DNA from: Aquipuribacter hungaricus
Lineage (GTDB): Bacteria; Actinomycetota; Actinomycetes; Actinomycetales; JBBAYJ01
Assembly: GCF_042663885.1 (NCBI RefSeq)
Contig: NZ_JBHSXV010000001.1
Strand: one strand, 5' to 3'
DNA length: 64,000 nt
Shown here: positions 50,712 through 59,790 of the stretch, one piece after another
How positions within the stretch are numbered: the first letter of the stretch is position 1
How the letters are laid out: the number at the start of each line of letters is the position of its first letter
Program-made: the position numbers and the translations under genes
Notes under the pieces: model-generated
Database searches by the model: none
What the model was told of the DNA's origin: nothing
Seen by the model: only the letters and a program-made list of their open reading frames with translations

Positions 50712-51737
50712 CTACCGCCCCGGCCGCAGCAGCGGCGAGCTCTCGTCGCCGGCCGCGTCGCGGATGCCCGTGACGCCCTCGGCGAGCGCGTCGTCGCCGC
50801 GGTGCAACGGGGTCCAGCCGAGCTCGCTCACCAGCCGGGTGGTGTCCATGAGCGGGGTCCAGCGGCCGAGGTCGAACCAGCCCGGGTCGAGCGGCTGGAG
50901 CCGCAGGTGCCACGACAGGTCCATCGCGCCGCGCAGCAGCCCCGGGTGGACGGGGAACGACTTTCTCGCGCCGACGGCACGGGCGAGGTCGTCGGGGCCG
51001 AGCACGGGCTCGCCGGCGACGTTGAGGCCGCCCACCGGCCGGGCGTGGACCGCGAGGCGGAAGGCCTCGGCCAGGTCCTCGGAGTGCACGACCTGGGTCC
51101 GCATCTCCCGCGGCAGCGGCACGAGCGGCGGGGTGAGCCGGCCCACGGCCCAGCGCGGCACCAGCTGGCCGAGGCCGTACCGGCCGAGCTCGGCGCCCGC
51201 GCCCCGCTGCACGACGGGCGCGGGACGGACCCGCGTGATGGTCAGCGAGCGACCGGCGCGCTCGACGTCGTCGAGCAGCCGCTCGCACGCGGCCTTCTGC
51301 ACGCTGTACCAGGACCCGCTGATCCCGCCGGTCGGCCACGACTCGTCCACCCGCCGGTCCTTGGGGCCGGGGCTGTAGGCACCGACGCTGCTGGTGTGGA
51401 CCAGGTGCGGCACGCCCGCCGCCAGCGTGGCCTCGACGACCCGGGCGGTCCCGGCGACGTTCACCCGCTCGAGCAGGCCGATGTCGCGGGTCGGGGTGAG
51501 CGCCCAGGCCAGGTGCACGACGACGTCGCAGCCCCGGGCGGCCTCGGTGAGCACGGGCAGGCTCGACGGCTCGGAGAGGTCGGCCTGGACCCAGGTGACC
51601 TCCGACCACGGCGCGACCGAGGTGTCCGGGAGGCGCCGGGCGACCCCGACGACCTCGTCCACCTCGGTGTCGGCGAGCAGGGCACGGACCAGGGCGGAGC
51701 CGACGTTGCCGGTCGGCCCGGTGATGAGGATGCGCAC
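50712..51737 (-). CDS. NAD-dependent epimerase/dehydratase family protein
   Basis: A 341-residue extended SDR. It has LITGPTGNVGSALVRAL (TGxxGxxG), HTSSVGAYS with the Ser region and WYSVQKAACE supplying Tyr and Lys. The C-terminal substrate domain gives no specificity clue. The start is GTG 51737, 161 bp divergent from the TetR gene. Confidence 0.88.
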   Translation of the reverse strand: MRILITGPTGNVGSALVRALLADTEVDEVVGVARRLPDTSVAPWSEVTWVQADLSEPSSLPVLTEAARGCDVVVHLAWALTPTRDIGLLERVNVAGTARVVEATLAAGVPHLVHTSSVGAYSPGPKDRRVDESWPTGGISGSWYSVQKAACERLLDDVERAGRSLTITRVRPAPVVQRGAGAELGRYGLGQLVPRWAVGRLTPPLVPLPREMRTQVVHSEDLAEAFRLAVHARPVGGLNVAGEPVLGPDDLARAVGARKSFPVHPGLLRGAMDLSWHLRLQPLDPGWFDLGRWTPLMDTTRLVSELGWTPLHRGDDALAEGVTGIRDAAGDESSPLLRPGR

Positions 51738-51898
51738 GGCTCCACCGTCACCCGGGGCGCGGCGCCGCGCACGTCGGCGCAGCCGCGGGGGCCTGGACCC
51801 ACCCCGCGTGGCTCCCGGCGACAGCCGCTGTCCGCCGGTCGGGCGGACCGCTCCCGCCAGGACCCGCCCCGCCGCTACGGTCTGGCCAGGGAGGGACC

Positions 51899-52525
51899 AT
51901 GACGAGCACCGATCCCGTCCGCGGCCGTGGCCGGCCGGCGCGGCACAGCCTCGACGAGCTTGTCGAGATCGTCGCCACGCAGTTCATCGACCGGGGCTAC
52001 GACGCCACGTCGATGGAGGACCTGGCCCGTGCGACCGGCCTCACCAAGGCGGCGCTCTACCACCACGTCGCGGGCAAGGAGGAGTTCCTCCGCCTCGCCG
52101 TGAGCAAGGGTATCGACGCGCTCGCGGAGGCGCTCGCCGAGGCCGAGGACCTGGACGCGCCCGCCGTCCGACGGCTCGAGACCGTGGTCCGCCGCAGTGT
52201 CGCCGTCCTCGTCGACAACCTGCCGTACGTCACCCTGCTGCTGCGGGTGCGGGGCAACACCCCCGCCGAGCTGTGGGCCCTCGAGCGCCGCCGCGACCTG
52301 GACGCCCGGACCGCCGCGCTCACCGCCAAGGCCGTCGCGGACGGCGACCTCGACCCGGACGTCAACCCAAGGCTCGTCACCCGGCTCGTCTTCGGCGCCG
52401 TCAACTCCGTCACCGAGTGGTACCGGCCCGGCGGCGGCACCGGCCCCGACGAGGTGGGCGACGTCCTCGCGCGCATGCTCGTCGAGGGGCTGCGGCCGCG
52501 CGCGGGCGGCCCTGGGGCTGCTTGA
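51899..52525 (+). CDS. paaR: TetR-family regulator, probable PaaR
   Basis: A 208-residue repressor. The HTH is in residues about 15-65 (MEDLARATGLTKAALYHHVA, a GKEEFLRLAV helix follows). The C-terminal domain is all-helical and binds an acyl-CoA in related PaaR proteins (phenylacetyl-CoA is the inducer in Gram-negative and actinobacterial examples). The ATG has a gggaggg site. Its place in front of the second paa block, with matching operators before both blocks, supports the assignment; no copy of the site was seen at its own promoter. Confidence 0.85.
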   Translation: MTSTDPVRGRGRPARHSLDELVEIVATQFIDRGYDATSMEDLARATGLTKAALYHHVAGKEEFLRLAVSKGIDALAEALAEAEDLDAPAVRRLETVVRRSVAVLVDNLPYVTLLLRVRGNTPAELWALERRRDLDARTAALTAKAVADGDLDPDVNPRLVTRLVFGAVNSVTEWYRPGGGTGPDEVGDVLARMLVEGLRPRAGGPGAA

Positions 52526-52554
52526 CGCCGCCGACCCCACCCGCGTTGACTGCG

Positions 52555-52576
52555 TTCCCGACCGCTCGTCCGGTAA
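52555..52576. promoter_or_regulatory. Putative PaaR (TetR) operator, second site
   Basis: TTCCCGACC...TCCGGTAA aligns over its full 22 bp with the site before paaA (16 of 22 identical). It lies 37 bp before the PaaH-PaaI start and 29 bp after the TetR stop. Confidence 0.7.
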
Positions 52577-52613
52577 TGCCGGGCGGGCCCCGTGCACGGA
52601 CGAGGAGACCCCG

Positions 52614-54524
52614 GTGACGACGCCGCCCGACCAGCCCGCGACGGCCGGCGACGGTGCGCGGACCGCCGGCTGGGTGGTCGGGGTCGTCGGCGCGGGGACC
52701 ATGGGCGCCGGCATCGCGCAGGTCGCGGCCGCCGCGGGCCACCGGACGCTGCTGCTCGACGCCCGGGACGGGGCGGCCGCGGACGCCGTCGCGCAGGTGG
52801 CCGGGCGGCTGCGGCGTTCGGTCGAGAAGGGCCGCACGGACGCCGCCCACGCGGCCGCGACGGTCGACCGGCTGCAGCCGGTCGGGTCGGTCGCGGACCT
52901 GGCCGGCTGCGACCTCGTCGTCGAGGCCGTCGTCGAGGACCTCGCCGTCAAGCACGCGCTGCTCGCGGACCTGGCGGCCGTCGTCACCCCCGGCACGGTG
53001 CTGGCGAGCAACACGTCCTCGCTGTCCGTGGACGACCTGGCCGCCCCGCTGCACCGCCCGGGCCGCGTCGCCGGGCTGCACTTCTTCAACCCCGCCCCGC
53101 TCATGCGCCTGGTCGAGGTGGTACGGGGTGCCGCGACCGACCCCGCCGTCGTCACCGACCTCGTCGACCTGGTCCGCGCCTGGGGCAAGGTCCCGGTGGT
53201 CTGCGCGTCGACCCCCGGGTTCGTCGTCAACCGGGTCGCCCGACCCTTCTACGGCGAGGCGTTCCGGCTGCTCGCCGAGCACCCTGACCTGGAGCCGACG
53301 GTGGTCGACACCCTGCTGCGCGGGGCCGGCGGGTTCCCCATGGGCCCGCTGGAGCTCACCGACCTCATCGGCCAGGACGTCAACGCCGCGGTCGGCCGCA
53401 GCGTCTGGCAGGCCACGGGCGAGGACCCCCGGTATGCCCCGTCGCCGGTCCAGGACGCGCTGGTCGCGGCCGGGACCCTGGGGCGCAAGACCGGCTCCGG
53501 CGTCTACCCGCACGGTCCCGGCGCGACCCTCCCCGTCGCCCCGACGGTGGCGGCCATCCCGGGCACCGGCCTCGCCTGGCAGCCCCACCCCTCCGCAGCC
53601 GGGCTGGCCGAGCGGGCCGGGGTCGCGGCTCCTGTCGGTCTGCGCGACCCCGGCAGCCGTCCCTGCGTCGTCCTCCGGACCACCGACGGCCGCACCGCCG
53701 CCGCGGTCGAGGAGGCGACCGGTCGCCCGACGGTCCTGCTCGACCTGGTCCGCGACCCGGGCAGCTGCAGCCACGTCGGCGCGGTCGCCTCCCCCGGCTG
53801 CCCGCCCGGTGCCCTCGGGGCGCTCGCCGCCCTGCTGGCGGGCGCGGGCGTCGCGGTCTGCGAGCTGCCCGACTCGCCCGGGCTCGTCGTGGCGCGCACG
53901 GCCGCCACCCTGGTCGCCGCCGCCGAGGACGCCGTCGAGGCGGGGGTGGCAGGCGCCGGGGACGTCGACCTGGCGATGGAGCACGGCGCCGGGCACCCGC
54001 AGGGCCCGCTCTCCTGGGGGGCGGCGCTGGGGCACGCCTGGGTCGCCGGCGTGATGGACGCCCTGCACGCCGCGACCCCGACCGGCCGGTACCGGGTCTG
54101 CCCCACCCTGCGCGGGCGCGCCGTCCTGGCTCTGGACCGGGTGTCCGCCGACCTCGGGCTCACCCTGGTCGACGCGGGGCCCGGGTCGGGCGCGGTCCGC
54201 GGCGAGGTCACCGCCCGCTGGCTCAACGGCTTCGGCATCGTCCACGGCGGCACGGTCTGCACCGTCGCGGACACCGCCCTGGCGCTGGCCTGCAACGGCG
54301 CGGGCGAGCTCACCGTCGGCGGCAGCCTGGACGTCACGTGGGTGTCCCCCGGCCGGCCCGGCGACGTGCTCACCGCCCGGGCCGTCCAGCGCGCCCGCTA
54401 CGGCCGCAACGGCGTCTACGACATCACCGTCACCCGCCAGGACGGCTCGCTCGTCGCCGAGGTGCGCGGCCGCACCCGGACGGTGGGCGGACCGGTCCCC
54501 ACGAGGCTCCCGGAGGACGCATGA
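52614..54524 (+). CDS. paaH: 3-hydroxyacyl-CoA dehydrogenase PaaH fused to thioesterase PaaI
   Basis: A 636-residue fusion. Residues about 15-200 bind NAD (GVVGAGTMGAGIAQVAAAAG), 205-300 form the first 3HCDH C-terminal domain (TPGFVVNRV), about 395-490 a second copy, and about 500-625 a hotdog thioesterase (GFGIVHGGTVCTVADTALAL). PaaH oxidises 3-hydroxyadipyl-CoA; PaaI rescues dead-end acyl-CoAs. A gaggag site lies 7 nt before GTG 52614. The stop overlaps the thiolase ATG. The thioesterase is normally a separate gene, so the fusion is notable. Confidence 0.9.
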   Translation: MTTPPDQPATAGDGARTAGWVVGVVGAGTMGAGIAQVAAAAGHRTLLLDARDGAAADAVAQVAGRLRRSVEKGRTDAAHAAATVDRLQPVGSVADLAGCDLVVEAVVEDLAVKHALLADLAAVVTPGTVLASNTSSLSVDDLAAPLHRPGRVAGLHFFNPAPLMRLVEVVRGAATDPAVVTDLVDLVRAWGKVPVVCASTPGFVVNRVARPFYGEAFRLLAEHPDLEPTVVDTLLRGAGGFPMGPLELTDLIGQDVNAAVGRSVWQATGEDPRYAPSPVQDALVAAGTLGRKTGSGVYPHGPGATLPVAPTVAAIPGTGLAWQPHPSAAGLAERAGVAAPVGLRDPGSRPCVVLRTTDGRTAAAVEEATGRPTVLLDLVRDPGSCSHVGAVASPGCPPGALGALAALLAGAGVAVCELPDSPGLVVARTAATLVAAAEDAVEAGVAGAGDVDLAMEHGAGHPQGPLSWGAALGHAWVAGVMDALHAATPTGRYRVCPTLRGRAVLALDRVSADLGLTLVDAGPGSGAVRGEVTARWLNGFGIVHGGTVCTVADTALALACNGAGELTVGGSLDVTWVSPGRPGDVLTARAVQRARYGRNGVYDITVTRQDGSLVAEVRGRTRTVGGPVPTRLPEDA

Positions 54525-55723
54525 GCCAGGCTTTCCTCGTCGACGGCGTGCGCACCCCCGTCGGGCGCTACGGCGGCGCGCTGGCCGCGGTGCGGCCCGA
54601 CGACATGGCCGCCCACGTCGTGTCCTGCCTGCTCGACCGGCACCCGTCGCTCGACCGGGCCGCCGTCGACGAGGTGGTCCTCGGCTGCGCCAACCAGTCC
54701 GGCGAGGACAACCGCGACGTCGCCCGGATGGCCGTCCTGCTCGCCGGGCTGCCCGAGACCGTCCCCGGGATCACCGTCAACCGGCTCTGCGCCTCGGGCG
54801 CCGACGCCGTCGCGGTGGGGATGCGGCAGGTCCGGACCGGGGAGGCCGACCTCGTCGTCGTCGGCGGCCTGGAGTCCATGAGCCGGGCGCCGTTCGTCAT
54901 GGGCAAGGCCGAGCAGGCGTACGCCCGGGCCCCCGAGGTGTTCGACACCACGCTCGGCTGGCGCTTCGTCAACGCCCGCCTGCAGGCCGCGTACGGCACC
55001 GAGGCCATGGGCGAGACCGCCGAGAACGTCGCCGAGGACTGCGGCGTCTCCCGCGAGGACCAGGACGGGTTCGCGCTGCGGTCCCAGCAGCGCACCGCCG
55101 CCGCGCAGGCCGCCGGCTGGTACGACGGCGAGGTGGTCCCGGTCGAGGTCCCCGGCCGGCGCGGCGCGACCACGGTGGTCACCACGGACGAGCACCCCCG
55201 GGCCGGGACGACCGCGGAGAACCTCGCCGCGCTCCGGCCAGCGTTCCGCGACGGGGGCACCGTCACCGCGGGCAACGCCGCCGGCATCAACGACGGGGCG
55301 GCCGCCCTGCTGCTCGCCTCGGAGACGGCGGTCGAGCGGTACGGCCTCCAGCCGCTGGCCCGGGTGACCGGTGCCGCGAGCGCCGGCGTCGCACCGCGGG
55401 TGATGGGCCTCGGTCCGGTGCCCGCCACGCAGCGGCTGCTCGGCCGGGCCGGCCTGGGGATCGTCGACGTCGACGTCGTCGAGCTCAACGAGGCCTTCGC
55501 GTCCCAGGCGCTCGCCGTCCTGCGCGCCCTCGGCCTGCCGGACGACGCCGAGCACGTCAACCCGCACGGCGGCGCCATCGCCCTGGGCCACCCGCTGGGG
55601 ATGAGCGGCGCCCGGCTCACCCTGGCCGCCGCCCGCGCCCTGGCCGCGCGCGACGCCCGCCGGGCGCTCGTCACCATGTGCGTCGGCGTCGGCCAGGGCG
55701 TCTCGCTGCTGCTCGAGCGCTGA
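54521..55723 (+). CDS. paaJ: 3-oxoadipyl-CoA thiolase PaaJ
   Basis: A 400-residue thiolase that splits 3-oxoadipyl-CoA to succinyl-CoA and acetyl-CoA (and the related dehydroadipyl step). The acyl-enzyme Cys is C90 (NRLCASGADAV); the second set is in GGAIALGHPLGMSGAR (His) and CVGVGQG (Cys). ATG 54521 overlaps the upstream stop (ATGA). Other thiolases share these motifs, but the neighbours favour PaaJ. Confidence 0.9.
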   Translation: MSQAFLVDGVRTPVGRYGGALAAVRPDDMAAHVVSCLLDRHPSLDRAAVDEVVLGCANQSGEDNRDVARMAVLLAGLPETVPGITVNRLCASGADAVAVGMRQVRTGEADLVVVGGLESMSRAPFVMGKAEQAYARAPEVFDTTLGWRFVNARLQAAYGTEAMGETAENVAEDCGVSREDQDGFALRSQQRTAAAQAAGWYDGEVVPVEVPGRRGATTVVTTDEHPRAGTTAENLAALRPAFRDGGTVTAGNAAGINDGAAALLLASETAVERYGLQPLARVTGAASAGVAPRVMGLGPVPATQRLLGRAGLGIVDVDVVELNEAFASQALAVLRALGLPDDAEHVNPHGGAIALGHPLGMSGARLTLAAARALAARDARRALVTMCVGVGQGVSLLLER

Positions 55724-55812
55724 CCACCGCCACGCCGGCACGACCCGGGAGGACCCGGGCACGACCCCACCGCACGACCCTGCACCGCCCCGCACGACCC
55801 TGAGGAGCACCG

Positions 55813-57834
55813 ATGCTCGAGAGCCACGTCGCCGGCCGCTGGCGCACCCCGACCGACGAGGGCGCGCCGCTGCTCGACGCCGCGACCGGCGAGGAGGTCG
55901 CCCGCATCTCCACCGCGCCGGTGCCCGCGGCCGAGGCCGTCCGGCACGCCCGGGAGGTCGGCGGGCCGGCGCTGCGCTCGATGACCTTCCACGAGCGGGC
56001 GATGCTCGTGAAGGAGCTCGCGCTCGCCCTCCGGGAGCACACCGACGAGCTGTACGAGCTGTCGTACGCCACCGGGTCGACCGCCAGGGACACCGCGATC
56101 GACGTCGACGGCGGCATCGTCACCATGCTCGGCATCTCCTCGACCGCACGGAAGAACCTGCCCAACGACGTCGTCGCCACCGACGGCCCCGTCGAGCGGG
56201 TGAGCCGCGGCGGCACCTTCCTCGCGCAGCACGTCTGGACGCCGCTGCGCGGGGTCGCCGTGCAGGTCAACGCCTACAACTTCCCGGTCTGGGGCGCCCT
56301 GGAGAAGCTCGCACCGGCGCTGGTGGCGGGGGTGCCGTCCATCGTCAAGCCGGCCGAGCAGACCGCCTACGTCACCGAGCGGATGGTCCGGCTCGCGGTC
56401 GGGACCGGGATCCTCCCCGACGGCGCGCTCCAGCTCCTGGTCGGCCACCACGAGGGCCTGCTCGACGCCCTCGACGGCCAGGACCTGCTGTCGTTCACCG
56501 GCTCGGCAGACACCGCCGCCGTGCTGCGCGCGCACCCGGCGGTCGTGCAGCGGGGGGTGCGGTACACCGCCGAGGCCGACTCGCTCAACGCCGCCGTGCT
56601 GGGCCCGGACGCGGTCGCCGGCAGCCCGGAGCTCGACCTCTTCGTCCGCGAGGTCGCCCGCGAGATGACGGCCAAGGCGGGACAGAAGTGCACGGCCGTC
56701 CGCCGCGCCTTCGTCCCCTCCTCGCTGATGGCCGAGGTGACCGAGGCGCTCGCCGCGCGGCTGTCCACCGCCACGGTCGGCGACCCGCGGGACCCGGCCA
56801 CCCGGGTCGGCGCCCTCGTGGACCTCGAGCAGCGCGACGCCGTCCGCGCCGCCGTCCGCGCCATCGCCGCCGGCGGCCGGGTCGTCACCGGCGCGGGCGA
56901 CACGGTCGTCGACGGCTACGAGCGCGGGGCGTGGATGGCGCCGGTGCTCCTGGCGGTCGAGGACGCGCGGTTCGGGCCGGTGCACGACGTCGAGCCGTTC
57001 GGCCCGGTCGCCTCGCTCATGGCCTACGACAGCGCCGAGGAGGTCGTCGACCTGCTCGCCCTGGGACGCGGGTCGCTCGTGGCGAGCGTCGTCAGCCACG
57101 ACCCGGCCTTCGTCCGGACCGTCGTGCTCGGCGCCGCCCCGTTCCACGGCCGCCTCCACGTCCTCGACCGCGACGACGCGGCGGAGTCCACCGGCCACGG
57201 CAGCCCGCTGCCCCACCTGGTCCACGGCGGGCCCGGCCGCGCCGGCGGCGGCGAGGAGCTCGGCGGCGTCCGCGGCATCACCCACCACATGCAGCGCACC
57301 GCCGTGCAGGGCAGCCCCGACATGCTCACCGCCGTCACCGGGCAGTGGGTGCCGGGGTCACGGCGCCGGACCGACGGCCCCCACCCCTTCCGGCTCTCGA
57401 TGAGCGAGCTGAGGATCGGGGACGGCTTCACCAGCGACTGGCACGAGGTGACGCCCGAGGACATCAGCGGCTTCGCGGCGATGAGCGGCGACACCTTCTA
57501 CGCCCACACCGACCCCGAGGCGGCCGCGGCCAACCCGATATTCGGCGGGATCGTCGCGCACGGGTACTGGGTGCTGTCGCGCGCGGCCGGGCTGTTCGTC
57601 GACCCCGCGCCCGGCCCCGTGCTGGCCAACACCGGCCTGGAGGGCCTGCGCTTCACGACGCCGGTCCGCGCGGGCGACCGGATCCGCGTGGCGCTCACCT
57701 GCAAGGCGCTCAACCCGCGCGAGCACACCGACCACGGCGAGGTCCGCTTCGACGCCACCGTGACCAACGACCGCGACGAGGTGTGCGCCACCTACACGCT
57801 GCTCACCATGGTGACCAAGGAGCCCCGGCCGTGA
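55813..57834 (+). CDS. paaZ: Oxepin-CoA hydrolase / 3-oxo-5,6-dehydrosuberyl-CoA semialdehyde dehydrogenase
   Basis: A 673-residue bifunctional enzyme that opens the oxepin ring and oxidises the aldehyde. The aldehyde dehydrogenase part (residues 1-510) has YTAEADSLN (general-base Glu) and KAGQKCTAVRR with C293. The C-terminal MaoC-like hydratase (about 530-673) has MSGDTFYAHTDPEAAAANP and FGGIVAHGYWVLSR for the Asp/His pair. A cctgaggagc site precedes the ATG; 89 bp with repeated gcacgaccc separate it from the thiolase. Confidence 0.94.
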   Translation: MLESHVAGRWRTPTDEGAPLLDAATGEEVARISTAPVPAAEAVRHAREVGGPALRSMTFHERAMLVKELALALREHTDELYELSYATGSTARDTAIDVDGGIVTMLGISSTARKNLPNDVVATDGPVERVSRGGTFLAQHVWTPLRGVAVQVNAYNFPVWGALEKLAPALVAGVPSIVKPAEQTAYVTERMVRLAVGTGILPDGALQLLVGHHEGLLDALDGQDLLSFTGSADTAAVLRAHPAVVQRGVRYTAEADSLNAAVLGPDAVAGSPELDLFVREVAREMTAKAGQKCTAVRRAFVPSSLMAEVTEALAARLSTATVGDPRDPATRVGALVDLEQRDAVRAAVRAIAAGGRVVTGAGDTVVDGYERGAWMAPVLLAVEDARFGPVHDVEPFGPVASLMAYDSAEEVVDLLALGRGSLVASVVSHDPAFVRTVVLGAAPFHGRLHVLDRDDAAESTGHGSPLPHLVHGGPGRAGGGEELGGVRGITHHMQRTAVQGSPDMLTAVTGQWVPGSRRRTDGPHPFRLSMSELRIGDGFTSDWHEVTPEDISGFAAMSGDTFYAHTDPEAAAANPIFGGIVAHGYWVLSRAAGLFVDPAPGPVLANTGLEGLRFTTPVRAGDRIRVALTCKALNPREHTDHGEVRFDATVTNDRDEVCATYTLLTMVTKEPRP

Positions 57835-58616
57835 CCGACCCGACCACGCTGCCCGCCGCCCTCGTCCGGACCGTGTCGCCCCGGCTGGCGGAGGCCGAGC
57901 TGACGTTCCTCGACCGGGAGCCGCTCGACGCCGACCGCGCTGCGGTCCAGCACGCCGGCTACGTCGACCTGCTCCGCCGTCTCGGGCACGACGTGGTCCG
58001 GGTGCCCGACGCCCCGGAGCACCCGGACGGCACCTTCGTCGAGGACGCGGTCGTCGTTGTCGACGACCTGGCGGTGCTCACCCGCCCCGGGGCCGAGAGC
58101 CGCCGGGGCGAGGTCGCCGGCGTCGAGCAGGTCGTCCGCTCCCTCGGGCTGCGCACCGCGACGGTCGCGGCGCCGGCCACGCTGGACGGCGGCGACGTCC
58201 TCCAGGTCGGACGCCACGTGTTCGTCGGGCTCGGCGGCAGGACCACGCCGGGCGCGGTCGAGCAGCTGCGCGCGCTGCTGGCCCCGCTCGGGCGGACCGT
58301 GGTCGGCGTGCCCGTGACGGGCTGCCTGCACCTCAAGACCGGCGCGACGGCGCTGCCGGACGGCACGGTCGTCGCGGTCGCCGGCTGGCTGGCCACCGAC
58401 CGGTTCGCCACCGCCGGGCTGCGCGTGGTCGAGGCACCGGAGACGGCGGGCGCGGACCTGCTGCTGAGCGGGGACCGCGTCGTGCTGTCCGCCTCCGCGC
58501 CGCGCACCGCCGACCTGGTCCGCTCGCTCGGCTTCGAGGCCCACCCCGTCGAGATCGACGAGCTGGAGAAGGCGGAGTGCGGGGTGACCTGCCTGTCGGT
58601 GCTCGTGCCGCGCTGA
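57831..58616 (+). CDS. ddaH: Dimethylarginine dimethylaminohydrolase-family protein
   Basis: A 261-residue guanidino-modifying enzyme. Catalytic positions are D in GTFVEDAVVV, H167 in GCLHLKTGAT and C254 in CGVTCLSVLV; the substrate Glu/Asp residues of DDAH are also present. It would convert methylated arginine to citrulline. GTG 57831 overlaps the paaZ stop (GTGA), an odd partner for a phenylacetate operon. An arginine-deiminase-like substrate is also possible. Confidence 0.87.
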   Translation: MTDPTTLPAALVRTVSPRLAEAELTFLDREPLDADRAAVQHAGYVDLLRRLGHDVVRVPDAPEHPDGTFVEDAVVVVDDLAVLTRPGAESRRGEVAGVEQVVRSLGLRTATVAAPATLDGGDVLQVGRHVFVGLGGRTTPGAVEQLRALLAPLGRTVVGVPVTGCLHLKTGATALPDGTVVAVAGWLATDRFATAGLRVVEAPETAGADLLLSGDRVVLSASAPRTADLVRSLGFEAHPVEIDELEKAECGVTCLSVLVPR

Positions 58617-58663
58617 CCGGCGCCCGGCCCGGGCACCCGGCCCGGGCTGCCCGCCGGGGTCAG
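58613..58663. terminator. GC-rich hairpin between ddaH and galM
   Basis: CTGACCGGCG (58613-58622) pairs with 58652-58663 with a 2-nt bulge; between them are two direct copies of cccggcccgggc. The arms include both stop codons of the convergent genes. Confidence 0.4.
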
Positions 58664-59757
58664 ACCGTGCCGAACGACACCGTCGTCGAGGTGACGTACT
58701 CCTGGCCCGGGCGCAGCACCGTGCTGGGGAAGTCCGGGCGGTTGGGCGAGTCGGGCAGGTGCTGGGTCTCCAGGCAGAAGCCGTCGCCCTGGCGGAAGGT
58801 CACGCCGCCGCGCCCGACGACCGTGCCGTCGAGGAAGTTGCCGGAGTACAGCTGCACGCCCGGCTGGTCGGTGCGCAGCGTGAGGGTGCGGCCGCTGCGG
58901 GGGTCCTCGGCGCGGACCACCTCGGGCAGCCCGCCAGGCTCTCCCGACCACGCCTCGCGGGTGCCGGCGAGGCTGTCGCGCCAGGTGTCGAACAGCAGGC
59001 AGTGGTCGTAGCCCTGCGCCCGGAGCAGCTGCTCGTCGGCCGTTCGCAGCCGCGCCCCGAGCCGGGTGGGCTCCCGGAAGTCGAACGGGGTGCCGTCGAC
59101 CGCGGCGAGGTCGGGCAGCGGGAGCAGACCCTCGTCGACGGGGACGTAGCGCCCGGCGGCCGCGCGGAGGACGTGGTGCTCGACCGTGCCGGCGCCGGTG
59201 CCGCCGAGGTTCCAGTACGCGTGGTTGGTGAGGTTGAGCACCGTCGGGGCGTCGGTCGTCGCGCGGTAGTCCCAGCGCAGGCCGGCCTCGCCCAGGGTGA
59301 CGGTGACCTCGACCTCGACGGTGCCGGGGAAGCCCTCCTGCCCGTCGGGGCTGACGAGCGACAGCCGCACGCCGCCGTCGACCTCCTGGGCGTCCCAGAC
59401 CTGGGCGTGGAAGCCGCCGGGGCCGCCGTGCAGGGTCGCGGTGCCGTAGTTCTGCGGCAGGTGGTGCTCCGTGCCGTCGAGGGTGAAGCTCGCCCCGGCG
59501 ATGCGGTTGCCGAACCGGCCCACGAGCGCGCCGTGGAAGCTGGTGTCGGCCACGTACCCGGCCAGGTCGTCGTAGCCCAGGACGACGTCGGCGGCGACCC
59601 CGTCGCGGTCCGGCACGCGGACCGACTGGAGCACGCCCCCGTAGGTGATGACGGCGACCGTCACCTGCCCGTGGACGAGCTCGTACCTGTCGACGTCACG
59701 CCCGTCCGGCGTGGTCCCGAAAGGCGTGCGGGTGACAGTCGTGAGGTCGCTGGGCAC
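58660..59757 (-). CDS. galM: Aldose 1-epimerase (galactose mutarotase)
   Basis: A 365-residue mutarotase that equilibrates alpha and beta sugar anomers. Typical segments are FHGALVGRFGNRIAGASF, NYGTATLHGGPGGFHAQVW (His), VLNLTNHAYWNLGG (catalytic His) and GYDHCLLFDT. GTG 59757 is the start. It would feed sugars from the GH3, GH9 and GH43 enzymes into the cell's pathway. Confidence 0.93.
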   Translation of the reverse strand: MPSDLTTVTRTPFGTTPDGRDVDRYELVHGQVTVAVITYGGVLQSVRVPDRDGVAADVVLGYDDLAGYVADTSFHGALVGRFGNRIAGASFTLDGTEHHLPQNYGTATLHGGPGGFHAQVWDAQEVDGGVRLSLVSPDGQEGFPGTVEVEVTVTLGEAGLRWDYRATTDAPTVLNLTNHAYWNLGGTGAGTVEHHVLRAAAGRYVPVDEGLLPLPDLAAVDGTPFDFREPTRLGARLRTADEQLLRAQGYDHCLLFDTWRDSLAGTREAWSGEPGGLPEVVRAEDPRSGRTLTLRTDQPGVQLYSGNFLDGTVVGRGGVTFRQGDGFCLETQHLPDSPNRPDFPSTVLRPGQEYVTSTTVSFGTV

Positions 59758-59790
59758 CGGCCGATCGTAGGGGCGCGGGTGCCCGCCGCC

